This document shows positions 42,057 to 50,807 of a stretch of DNA of 64,000 nt, piece by piece. This stretch comes from Didymella arachidicola (taxonomy: Eukaryota; Ascomycota; Dothideomycetes; Pleosporales; Didymellaceae): positions 248,001 through 312,000 of the forward strand of contig CM049986.1 in assembly GCA_016630955.3 (NCBI GenBank), read 5' to 3'. Position 1 is the first letter of the stretch, and every line of letters starts with the position of its first letter. The position numbers and the translations under genes were made by a program. A model generated the notes under the pieces. That model made no database searches. It was not told the origin of the DNA and saw only the letters and a list, made by a program, of their open reading frames with translations.

Positions 42057-43718
42057 ATGGCAGAGTCTCCCTCTTCCCAGCACACAGGGTCCCCAGACTA
42101 CGAGATCCCCCAGCAGTTGTATACACGCGCTCCAAGACGGCCCCAGGAGGACATGCAGCACCATGCGCCCCTTCTGAGCAGCCAGAACCCCGGTGGGGGC
42201 GCTCCCAAACCTCGAGTCTCTGATGCCGTCCAACGCCACATCGCTGAGACTCAGCAAATTACCCAGCTATGGAACACCATCACTACTGCCTTCGCAGCAG
42301 CCGTAGATCAACACGCACAGGGCTACACTAACCCGCAAGAAGCCAGGATCGCACAGGAGCTGCAGCAGAGGGTCGTTCACGCGCTGACCTCCCTCTCCCC
42401 AAGCAACTCTCCCCCTAGCTCTCGCTGGAGCAGTGACACTAATCACAGCAACCCCGGGAGCCAAGAGTCAGGACGCCGCTCTTGGGCGGACGTAGCCAGA
42501 GACCCCCAAATCTCAGATAGGGGTGCCAACCGACCCCTGATCCCTGCTAAACCCCGGCCTGGTCCGTCGGCTAAGCCCAAAGAAGACGATCGAATCTTCA
42601 TAGCCATCTCCAACCCAACAATGCGACTGCAACAACCCTCACCATTTGCGGTAAGACAGGCAGTTTGCAAGAGCATAGGAGGAATCACCCTGAGGGACAT
42701 ACCTGCCGCATCACCAATCAAAACAGGCTGGGCGATCACCCCAGCTAATAAGTCTATCCGGGACCAGCTTCTAACCCAAGAAAACCAGGAACTTCTAGCG
42801 AGAGCACTAGACGGAGACGCGGTAAGGGTCCCAGAACGCTGGATCAACTACGCAGTACAGGGAGTACCCAGTTCCCTTCGAACCCTCGACGGCACAGAAC
42901 TACCCACGACTATCCAGCTAGTGGAGGAAGAGGTATGCTCGCAAACAGGCAGGCAGCCGGTCAGCTGCAGGGCCTCACGACATGGAGCCAACCACCGTGG
43001 CCTTACCACCTGGATCATCTCTTACAAGGAGCCAGTCCGCTCGTTCCGCCTTTTTGGTATCAGCGAGTACTCCAAGGTGATCAACAAGCACCCTACCATC
43101 CAGCGCCACAACCCAGGCTGCCAGGGCTACTGTAACGCTGCCCGATGCACCCAGGTAGCGCGCTGCGTGCACTGTGGAGACCGCACAGACAGACACCAAG
43201 GACCGTACGGGGACAACTGCGCCCACAAAGCCGTGTGCGCCAACTGCCACGGACCACACCCAGCTAGCCACGCCAACTGCCCTGCAGCCCCTCGCCGGGT
43301 CAACGGACACAGCATCAAGCCTACAAGAGCCGAGCTGAAGGCTATCCGACGCGCAGGCAAGATAGCACAGCAGCACCTCTACAGGACAGTCGAAGAGACC
43401 CTCAGACAGGCAACGCTTCAGCCTGAGACTACTCCTCTAGAGGCATCGGAGACAGCGCCTCCCCAGCCTCCCACCCAGAGGCAAGAAGGAGATAGCAGGG
43501 CTTCCGCATCACTTCCTATAACGACTAACTCCTATCCATCCTCCTCTTCCACTGGCAGAGCAAAGAGACCAAGGCGGGCCGCCACAGGCCAGAGAAGCCT
43601 CAATGTAGGACAGCTGTCTGCCGGCAGCATCCGCCCACAATCGACTATCCACACTGACCCGTCCACCTCGGAGAGGGAAGACACCAGCATGAGCGATGAC
43701 CCGCCATCGTCATGCTAG
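42057..43718 (+). CDS. LINE1 ORF1, Gag-like nucleic-acid-binding protein
   Basis: 553 residues. The middle (about 175-300) resembles the RRM-like region of fungal LINE ORF1 proteins. Residues about 355-420 hold a run of Cys/His knuckles (CNAARC, CVHCGDRTDRH, CANCHGPHPASHANC). Ser/Pro-rich ends. These proteins coat the element RNA in the ribonucleoprotein particle. The stop codon overlaps the ORF2 start (ATGCTAG, 43712-43718). Confidence 0.85.
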   Translation: MAESPSSQHTGSPDYEIPQQLYTRAPRRPQEDMQHHAPLLSSQNPGGGAPKPRVSDAVQRHIAETQQITQLWNTITTAFAAAVDQHAQGYTNPQEARIAQELQQRVVHALTSLSPSNSPPSSRWSSDTNHSNPGSQESGRRSWADVARDPQISDRGANRPLIPAKPRPGPSAKPKEDDRIFIAISNPTMRLQQPSPFAVRQAVCKSIGGITLRDIPAASPIKTGWAITPANKSIRDQLLTQENQELLARALDGDAVRVPERWINYAVQGVPSSLRTLDGTELPTTIQLVEEEVCSQTGRQPVSCRASRHGANHRGLTTWIISYKEPVRSFRLFGISEYSKVINKHPTIQRHNPGCQGYCNAARCTQVARCVHCGDRTDRHQGPYGDNCAHKAVCANCHGPHPASHANCPAAPRRVNGHSIKPTRAELKAIRRAGKIAQQHLYRTVEETLRQATLQPETTPLEASETAPPQPPTQRQEGDSRASASLPITTNSYPSSSSTGRAKRPRRAATGQRSLNVGQLSAGSIRPQSTIHTDPSTSEREDTSMSDDPPSSC

Positions 43719-46700
43719 AACACCCCTACAACATACCAGCCCACAACAGGCGTCAACAGCACAGTCTACCAAGCAGACAACTCCGTGTATGCTGGGCCAA
43801 CGTCGGCAGATGCTCGCCCTGGCACATCACAACACTAGAGCTGGCCTTCCAGAAGGGCATAGATGTTGTGTGTGTTCAAGAGCCCTTCGCATGTGCCAAC
43901 TCGAGAACATCCACTCACCCTGGTTTCAAGCACCTAGCACCTATCAGCACCTGGGACAGCCCCAACACACCAGGCTCAGTCCGCCCTAGAGTGATGACAT
44001 ACATCCGCAGAGGCCGCCACCTACGGTACCAGGCTAGAGAGAGTCTCAACCACCCAGACATGCTATGGGCGGTAGTAAATGGAGTCGCCATACTCAACTG
44101 CTACAGACAGCCACACACCCCAGACGTCATTCAATACGTCACACATCTGACACCCCCTCAGCTCTGCCTTGTCGGGGGCGACTTTAACGCCAGACACGAA
44201 TCCTTTGAGCCTACCATCACTGCAGCCAACGGAGGAGTGGAGCTAGCTAGATGGGCTGCCAACGCGTCTATGGACTACATTGGTGTGCCAGGGCAGCCAA
44301 CACACTGCGCTGGTCACGTTCTTGACCTCACCTTCTCTAACATCCCGTTTGCCCAGTCTGCTGTCGATGCTAGCATGCACAGCGGCTCAGATCATGAGAC
44401 GATAGTGACCTCTGTCCCCATCTCCACACCAGGCACTCCGCAACTAGAACAGTACCACTACAGAGTTCCAGAGGCGAGCCTAGCTAAGTTCGCTGGGCTG
44501 GTAGAAATGGGTGCCCAAAACATCGCAGACCCGCTTGCAACACAGGATGCAGCACAGCTAGAAGAATGCGTCACGCTGCTCACAGAGGCTATACAGCACT
44601 CTGTACAGGCAGCAGGCAAGCTCAACCGCAAGGAAGGCCGCGCTGCACCATGGTGGACCGAGGAGTGCAAGACCGCCTACCAGGCCTACAAACGTGCTAG
44701 ACAGCTCTGCTCTGGCAGTCTACCAGAGGAGAGACAGGCCTTCAAGACTACCGTCCGACAGGCCAAGAGGCAGTACTGGAGGCACGTCATCGATAACGCT
44801 AGAGACGACAAGGACCTGTTCAAGATCATTGCCTGGCACAAGCTCACGCCAGAGAACCAGGACACTCCCCTCGAAGTGAACAACAGAACGATATCAGACC
44901 CCCTAGAGAAAGCAGAGGCACTTAGACAGGAAGTTCTCAACCGCTACACAGCAGAAGATGACCTCGGACAGCGTCCAGACCAGGAGGCTGCAGCCACCCT
45001 CCCGTGGAGCACACACATCTCACTTGAGGAGTGTGAGCGAAACACGATAGGGGTGTCAAGCACATCACCAGGTACTGACCGCTCTACAGTGCGACTACTC
45101 CGCGCCTGCTGGACTCAGGTGGGGGAACTCGTACGAAGGATCTTCCAGCGGTGTCTTGAACTCAACCACTTCCCGGCGCAATGGAAGCTTGCAGAGGTAG
45201 CCATGATACCGAAAGTGGGGAAAACAGACCGGACATCGCCCCGCTCCTGGAGACCGATAGCGCTTCTGTCTTGTATTGGAAAGGGACTCGAACGAACTGT
45301 GGCTAGACGTATTGCATGGACTGCCATGACACACAAGATCCTCAGCCCCCAGCATGGCGGCGCGCTTCCAAAACGCTCTGCAGCAGACCTCACTGCAGCG
45401 TTCACCCACGACACTGAAGCAGCATGGGTGCTTGGAAAGCACGTCACTATGGTCACCCTAGATGTGCAAGGCGCGTTTGACGCTCTCCTGAAGAACCGCC
45501 TGTTGCATCGGATGGCCCAACAGGGCTGGCCACAAAGGACGATCCTCTTTGTAGACTCATTCCTAACTGACCGGAGGGTGCAAGTCCGCCTTGGCCAGGT
45601 CACCACTCCTAGCTACGCAGTTGCCTGCGGCACACCCCAGGGGTCGCCTCTCTCACCCGTCCTGTACACACTGTACCTGGCAGAGCTACTATCCATGGAC
45701 ACTGAACGGAGGTTTGGGTACGCAGACGACATATGTCTATACCAGGCCTCACACTCTATGGACGACAACGTCGAGCTCCTCGCAGAAGACCTAAGGGAGA
45801 TCAGAGCATGGGGTGAGGCTAATAAGGTTACCTTTGCTCCAGAAAAGCAGGAAATGATCCACCTGACCAGACAGCGGAGCAGCTATGCGCCTCCCTGCGT
45901 CGTAGATGAACAGCTCACGATCTATCCAATCCTCCCGGGTGGAGAGCACAGTCAGCCAGCCCTGCGCTGGTTAGGCGTGTGGTTTGACCGCAGACTCACC
46001 TTCCGACGGCATGTAGCTACGCGCACGGCAAAAGCTGCCAAGGTAGCCTATCACATTCGCAGCCTAGCTAGGACTACCTATGGACCCCCAGCCAGCTCCC
46101 TCCGCAAGGCCACTGTTGCCTGTGTGTACCCATCACTCCTGTATGGAACTGAATGCTGGTACAGAGGCCGCACCAAAAAGCCACACACACTTAAACCAGG
46201 CAGGCCACAAGAGGTCAGCGCTTACATTGGGTGGCACATAGCTGCCATAGACAAAACACTAGCCATAGCGGCAAGAGGCATCCTACCAGCGTGGAGAACA
46301 ACCCCTATAGCTGCACTCTTCCGAGACGCCGGACTGCTACCGGCAGCAGTGGCACTCGAGGAAGCCAGACTCAGATTTGCAACCCACCTGCGCACTACAG
46401 ATGCAGACCACCCTCTCACTAGGCGCACAGCAGTACCTATCGTAAACAGGGGCGTAAAAACCGGACAACCCCAGCGAGTCAAGACGAAAGTCCAACAGAT
46501 GGCATCTCTTCTACCAGAGACCCCCAGGACTACACTCTCAGCCCCTCACTACTCGACTGGCTGCCGAACAGACCCGACGCTTAGCCTAGACAAGAAGACT
46601 GCAGCTAAGGCTTTTAAAGAATGGTGGGCCCAGCTCTCACCACTAGAAGTCACTATCTTCTCAGATGGCTCTGAACAGTACACAAAGGAAGGAGAAAAGC

Positions 46701-47545
46701 GGGTTACCTACGGCTTTGCAGTGTATCAGAACGGAAAACAACTGCACACTGGACGCGGGTCACTCAACCCTACCTCGCACGTCTTCGACGCGGAAGTAGT
46801 AGGAGCATGGAGAGGCCTCCAGCATACCGTAAGGCAACCAGAGCTCCGCACCCGCCGAATCTGGCTGTGCATAGACAGCACCTCAGTGGTCTGGTGCCTC
46901 AGGGGCGACGCACCTCCTACCTCTCAATGGGCTTTCCTGGAGTGCCATGGCGCCATGGAGACACACGACGTCTCTATTAAATGGGCCCCTGGACACCTAG
47001 ACATTGAGGGGAACGAGGCAGCAGACAGATTAGCCAACCTAGAAGCCCAGCACCCCTCACCCCCGACTGGAAAAGCCGCTCTGCCTACACTCTCAGGCAT
47101 CAAGACGATAGCCCGCAAGACACTGCGACACACACAACAGACCTGGTGGTCTGACAAGAAGACTAAGCTCTCGAAATGGTACAAGAGCTGGGACTTGGAC
47201 TATGCACCACGCAGCAGTCCAAGGGAACTAGACCTACCAAGGGCCACGTTAGCCAGGCTCCTCTCCATCCAATCTAGGCATGGGGACTTTGCCTGGTATC
47301 ACCGAATGTACAATCACAAGGATGCAAACCTTAGCTGCTCATGCGGGCGCGACAAGACGCCAGAGCACCTCGTGCTCTGCCGCAAGACCCGCGGGAGCTT
47401 TAGCAGATGGCCGCTGCGACCACTAATACTACCATCCAGCCAGGCTGATGGCCTAGCGTACACTGCAGCACTAGTGAAGGAGCCAGAGGCCTTTGACGCC
47501 TTTGTCAAACTTACACAGTACTTCACCAAGATCTGCCCCCGCTAG
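43712..47545 (+). CDS. LINE1 ORF2, endonuclease-reverse transcriptase-RNase H
   Basis: 1277 residues, no internal stop. N-terminal APE-type endonuclease (VQEPFA, GGDFNARH, SDHETIV, about 30-240). Reverse transcriptase about 470-740 with VTLDVQGAFD, GTPQGSPLSP and the catalytic YADD at 670-673. RNase H about 980-1105 with Asp985 (FSDGSE), the Glu of VFDAEVVGAWR, the Asp of CIDSTS, and WAPGHLDIEGNEAAD. Terminal Cys/His element (CSCGRDKTPEHLVLC). All catalytic residues are present, so the copy could be active. The start overlaps ORF1 by 7 nt. The presence of RNase H places it in the Tad1/I-like groups. Confidence 0.92.
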   Translation: MLEHPYNIPAHNRRQQHSLPSRQLRVCWANVGRCSPWHITTLELAFQKGIDVVCVQEPFACANSRTSTHPGFKHLAPISTWDSPNTPGSVRPRVMTYIRRGRHLRYQARESLNHPDMLWAVVNGVAILNCYRQPHTPDVIQYVTHLTPPQLCLVGGDFNARHESFEPTITAANGGVELARWAANASMDYIGVPGQPTHCAGHVLDLTFSNIPFAQSAVDASMHSGSDHETIVTSVPISTPGTPQLEQYHYRVPEASLAKFAGLVEMGAQNIADPLATQDAAQLEECVTLLTEAIQHSVQAAGKLNRKEGRAAPWWTEECKTAYQAYKRARQLCSGSLPEERQAFKTTVRQAKRQYWRHVIDNARDDKDLFKIIAWHKLTPENQDTPLEVNNRTISDPLEKAEALRQEVLNRYTAEDDLGQRPDQEAAATLPWSTHISLEECERNTIGVSSTSPGTDRSTVRLLRACWTQVGELVRRIFQRCLELNHFPAQWKLAEVAMIPKVGKTDRTSPRSWRPIALLSCIGKGLERTVARRIAWTAMTHKILSPQHGGALPKRSAADLTAAFTHDTEAAWVLGKHVTMVTLDVQGAFDALLKNRLLHRMAQQGWPQRTILFVDSFLTDRRVQVRLGQVTTPSYAVACGTPQGSPLSPVLYTLYLAELLSMDTERRFGYADDICLYQASHSMDDNVELLAEDLREIRAWGEANKVTFAPEKQEMIHLTRQRSSYAPPCVVDEQLTIYPILPGGEHSQPALRWLGVWFDRRLTFRRHVATRTAKAAKVAYHIRSLARTTYGPPASSLRKATVACVYPSLLYGTECWYRGRTKKPHTLKPGRPQEVSAYIGWHIAAIDKTLAIAARGILPAWRTTPIAALFRDAGLLPAAVALEEARLRFATHLRTTDADHPLTRRTAVPIVNRGVKTGQPQRVKTKVQQMASLLPETPRTTLSAPHYSTGCRTDPTLSLDKKTAAKAFKEWWAQLSPLEVTIFSDGSEQYTKEGEKRVTYGFAVYQNGKQLHTGRGSLNPTSHVFDAEVVGAWRGLQHTVRQPELRTRRIWLCIDSTSVVWCLRGDAPPTSQWAFLECHGAMETHDVSIKWAPGHLDIEGNEAADRLANLEAQHPSPPTGKAALPTLSGIKTIARKTLRHTQQTWWSDKKTKLSKWYKSWDLDYAPRSSPRELDLPRATLARLLSIQSRHGDFAWYHRMYNHKDANLSCSCGRDKTPEHLVLCRKTRGSFSRWPLRPLILPSSQADGLAYTAALVKEPEAFDAFVKLTQYFTKICPR

Positions 47546-47940
47546 CTCCTGCAGCCCTGCAACAGCAGCAAACACCTGCACCTAGTTCTGCTAGGTCCAG
47601 CACAATCGATGCAACACTCTTCACCCCTCCACCTCTCCACCCCTTCACCCCCTCCACTCATACGATCTCTCTTTCTCTCTCTCCTACGGCACATATATGC
47701 CTCAGAATGCAAGGAAATTACCCTAATATACATACATCGCTTAGCCTCCCCAACTGGACGGGGAGCTGTAGTTCTGAAATGGTAACAATACCCGCGCAGG
47801 CAAGAAATGCTTTCTAAGGTAGTGTATCAGCACTGTAATTCCATAGCTTAGCACGTCGTACATGCCCTTCGGGAGGCGAGATGATGGACTTATTCCACAT
47901 CAACTAGACGAAAAATGAATACCAACCAACCAACCAACCG
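47546..47940 (+). other. LINE1 3' UTR and ACCA-repeat tail
   Basis: Pyrimidine-rich stretch (about 47610-47690), then sequence ending in a tetranucleotide-repeat tail that touches the resumed transposase frame at 47941. Confidence 0.7.
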
Positions 47941-48675
47941 ATGGATGCCAACGTTATCCTCCGTAGATTTGCTAGCACGCCAGAAGCTGAGAGAAGCTCA
48001 TCTTCAGGGCTCTCTGATCACGACTGGAGAAAGCTCGATCGGTTAGTACGAGCTGCTGTTAATGATAGCCATCAGTATGAGGCAAGAAAGCTGCGCTCAA
48101 GCGTTCACCATCTCTCTGTGCAGTATGAGCTTTTACAGCATGAGAATGAGGGCTTAAGGGAGGCTCTTCAACATAAAAAGAAGCATAAGAAGAAGGGCAA
48201 AGCTCTTGACCTCCAACAGCGCCAGGAGTATCACGGTGGCGCGGTCCACTGGTCTCCTCGCAAGCTGCGTGAGGCTCGAGCTAGAGAAGCAGTACGGGAG
48301 CGAGATGAGATGGAGGAGAAACTCCAAAAAGCACGGGCCAAGAAGCAGCGCGAGGAGGCTCGACTGCAGCGTCAAGTTGAGCTCGAGGAGAGGCGTGTGG
48401 AGAGGCAGAGGCTCAAAGAGATGAGGGAGGTTGAGCGAGCTGAGAAAGCAGCTGAACGCGCGCGCAAAGTTGAAGCTCAACACCAGAAAAAAGCTATCCA
48501 ACAAGCTCAAAAACGCAAGCGACCAGCCTTGCAAGCAATCTCATCAAGTAACAAGCGTCAGAAACGCGCTGGCGCTGCTCACGCTGGTGTTCAAGCTCGA
48601 GATGAGCCATCTGCTGCTCCACCTAAAGTCACATCACGTGGCCGCAACATTAAGCTCCCGAGTAAATATAATTAG
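47941..48675 (+). pseudogene. pogo-type transposase, C-terminal part (separated by LINE1)
   Basis: 244 codons beginning MDANVILRRF. This is the characteristic C-terminal region of fungal pogo transposases: a block around LSVQYELLQHENEGLREAL, then a long Lys/Arg/Glu-rich coiled-coil and a basic tail. It is in the same orientation as the N-terminal part 6 kb upstream and starts at the base after the LINE1 tail. The ATG could allow separate translation, but the piece lacks all catalytic residues. Confidence 0.85.
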
Positions 48676-48848
48676 TTCGGGTTGATCGCAAGCATATAAT
48701 TACAACTCCTCTACAGAATCTCATGATAATAGCGATTGTACGTGGCTTAATAGCCTCACTTTTGAAGTGGTGGATATGGTGTTCGGCGGGGCACGAGGTG
48801 TCTCCGGGCATGAGCTGTCCGTGCACGTTAGAGGCTTATCAAAACAGC
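48676..48848 (+). other. Remaining pogo 3' flank
   Basis: About 170 bp after the transposase stop. No inverted repeat of the left end was recognised, so the right terminus is probably lost or displaced by later insertions. Confidence 0.4.
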
Positions 48849-48902
48849 GTGGCAGACAGCGGGCGCGGTGCGGATGTTAATCCGCGCCGCCCCACTTCAT
48901 CC
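48849..48902 (-). repeat. Left arm of a 54-bp inverted repeat flanking LINE2
   Basis: Reverse complement of 54868-54921 with about four mismatches, all transitions where checked. The core is GGATGAAGTGGGGCGGCGCG on the minus strand. The partner sits in the LINE2 3' UTR. Confidence 0.75.
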
Positions 48903-49004
48903 CTTACCATACGCGAGGTCGTGCCGCCCGCTCCGCGTGCCGCACGGGATCACCAGAACAGAGAAAAACAACACACACATAGCGAGAATTCGAAAAAACA
49001 CCAC

Positions 49005-49097
49005 ACATAGCGAGAACTCGATTTTTGGAATTCACTCGTATTTTCGCGCTCAAACGGTCGCTCTTGACGCCAATTGACTAGCCAGCACCCAGCCGCA
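49005..49097 (+). repeat. Left copy of a 93-bp direct repeat (LINE2 5' leader)
   Basis: Matches 54991-55083 base for base in length, starting ACATAGCGAGAA and ending CCCAGCCGCA. It lies just before ORF1, so it is probably the LINE2 5' UTR. A shorter partial copy (ACATAGCGAGAATTCG) precedes it near 48977. Confidence 0.8.
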
Positions 49098-49121
49098 GCA
49101 GCCCACTGCGTCTGACGTGCC

Positions 49122-50807
49122 ATGGCGACACCGTGGCCTCAGCAGCCCACGTGGCCCACCCCATTCCGCGAGCACGCTACACGCCTCAGCACCTACCTTC
49201 AGGACGCGCTGGCCTGTATCGATCGCACGCAAAGCCAGCCTGTGCCAGCAGACCTCGTCAAGGTCATTATACACGGCACGCTGACGTTTATACTGAAAGT
49301 GCAACACACGCCTGACCTCAGCACGGTGTGCGACGCGCTTAGCATCCTGCAAACTGAGGCCAAGGCGTCCTCCGACAACACCACGCGAATGCTTAATGCT
49401 GTCAAGCAGGAACTCAAGACCGAAATAAAGAACACCGCTAATACCGTCCACGCAATCGCCACAAACGTACAACAAAACATAAGGAACGGAGAGGAAGCTA
49501 GGACTGCAGCCAAGGAGGCGGTAGAGGTAGGTAAGGCCAATCTGCAGATGGCAAGACAGATCAAAAACGCAGGACCACAGACTGGTGGCGTGCTCAGCTA
49601 CGCTGCGATGGCGGCGAGGGGCGCACCGCTAGCAAGTACAGCGAATACACAAGTTCCCAGAATGGCTCCTATGCAGACGCAGCGTGAAGTCGTTGTGACC
49701 ATTAGAGACCCCAGTACAGTGCTCAGCCTGCGGGCGATGAACCCGCGCAACCTTAACGCGCATGTAGAGCGCGCCATCGCGCAAAGCAGAAACGAAAACA
49801 TTAACAGCATCAAGGTGCTCTCTTCAAACCAGCTAAGAAGCGGCGACCTTAGCATCAGAACGGCGACCAACAAAGAAGTAGAAGCACTAAAGCAGTTCGC
49901 TGACGACTGGGTCCACCGCATCGGCAACAGGGCCACCTTGCGGATTACAACCTACGGCATCATCGCACACGGCATGCGCACCAGCACAATAGACATGGAC
50001 AGGTTTGAGGAGACGAGGGATCAGCTACTGCTGGACAACAAGCCGTTCATCCCACAGGCAGAGATCAAGTACGTCGGGTGGCTGACACGCAACGCACCCA
50101 CGAAAGCCGCCTCCAGCGTCATCATAGAGTTCAGCAAGGCAGAGGACGCTAACAAGATCATTGACGAGGGCCTCATCTGGCAGGGCGAGGTCTTCCAGTG
50201 CGAGCGATACGAGCGACAGTGCCGAGTGAAGCAGTGCTTCAAGTGCCAACACTACGGCCACATAGGAACCCAGTGCAAGGCAACAATCGCATGTGGCTAC
50301 TGCGCGCAACAACATGAGAGCAGGGATTGTCCGTCCAAGCTCGACCGGAACGTACCCAGGAAGTGTGCCGCCTGCCGAGGCGAACACGAAGCGTGGAGCT
50401 ACCAGTGCCCTACCAGGAAGGAGGAGAGGGCAAAAGCAAGGGCTGCATACGACGTACGCCCATACTACCACCCAGTCGCGGAGACACCAAGGAACAACAT
50501 CCCACTGGAGGCGTCGGCCACCTCTGTCCGACGGAGTAGACTCGCCCAAGCTCCCGCATCGACGCAGCCAGCACCAATCACCAGGAACCGATCGCAAACT
50601 GGACGAGGACAGAAGAGGACTAATGCAGGAACTACCATTGACTCAGCAGAGCAGCACAACCAGCCAACACACGCGAACGGCAGCCAAAGGCCGCAGAGGC
50701 ACGTCATACCTACCCGGAGGGCCATGGAAGCTACCGGGAACAGCACGCAGCAGACACAGAGCGGCACTAGCCAGCACATGGAAATCGACTCTGACAACGA
50801 AGCATGA
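49122..50807 (+). CDS. LINE2 ORF1, Gag-like protein with zinc knuckles
   Basis: 561 residues, intact. A helical N-terminus precedes an RRM-like middle (about 180-350). CCHC knuckles at about 366-435 begin CFKCQHYGHIGTQC, followed by CGYCAQQHESRDC and CAACRGEHEAWSYQC. Low-complexity tail. It belongs to the transposon Gag group common in fungal Tad1-type elements and packages element RNA. The stop codon shares ATGA with the ORF2 start (50804-50807). Confidence 0.88.
   Translation: MATPWPQQPTWPTPFREHATRLSTYLQDALACIDRTQSQPVPADLVKVIIHGTLTFILKVQHTPDLSTVCDALSILQTEAKASSDNTTRMLNAVKQELKTEIKNTANTVHAIATNVQQNIRNGEEARTAAKEAVEVGKANLQMARQIKNAGPQTGGVLSYAAMAARGAPLASTANTQVPRMAPMQTQREVVVTIRDPSTVLSLRAMNPRNLNAHVERAIAQSRNENINSIKVLSSNQLRSGDLSIRTATNKEVEALKQFADDWVHRIGNRATLRITTYGIIAHGMRTSTIDMDRFEETRDQLLLDNKPFIPQAEIKYVGWLTRNAPTKAASSVIIEFSKAEDANKIIDEGLIWQGEVFQCERYERQCRVKQCFKCQHYGHIGTQCKATIACGYCAQQHESRDCPSKLDRNVPRKCAACRGEHEAWSYQCPTRKEERAKARAAYDVRPYYHPVAETPRNNIPLEASATSVRRSRLAQAPASTQPAPITRNRSQTGRGQKRTNAGTTIDSAEQHNQPTHANGSQRPQRHVIPTRRAMEATGNSTQQTQSGTSQHMEIDSDNEA

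Larger units (their letters stand above)
41902..47940 (+). mobile_element. Complete non-LTR retrotransposon (LINE1 of this window)
   Basis: About 6 kb: a short 5' leader, two long overlapping intact ORFs, a 3' UTR of about 395 bp, and a simple-repeat tail of four ACCA units at 47921-47940 (ending ACCG). It lies in the transposase in the same orientation. The exact 5' edge is uncertain by a few bases (just after 41901) and no target-site duplication is obvious. Confidence 0.85.
40681..48848 (+). mobile_element. pogo/Tc1-mariner superfamily DNA transposon, split by a LINE insertion
   Basis: Starts right after a TA dinucleotide inside the MFS gene, with GTTTGGTTACCGTGTCC as the outer sequence and a repeated TCAATGCACG motif just inside. 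It encodes a DD-D transposase in two pieces (40780-41901 and 47941-48675) because a non-LTR element lies between. The matching right-hand inverted repeat was not found; the right boundary given is where LINE2-related sequence begins. Orientation is the same as the MFS gene. Confidence 0.75.
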
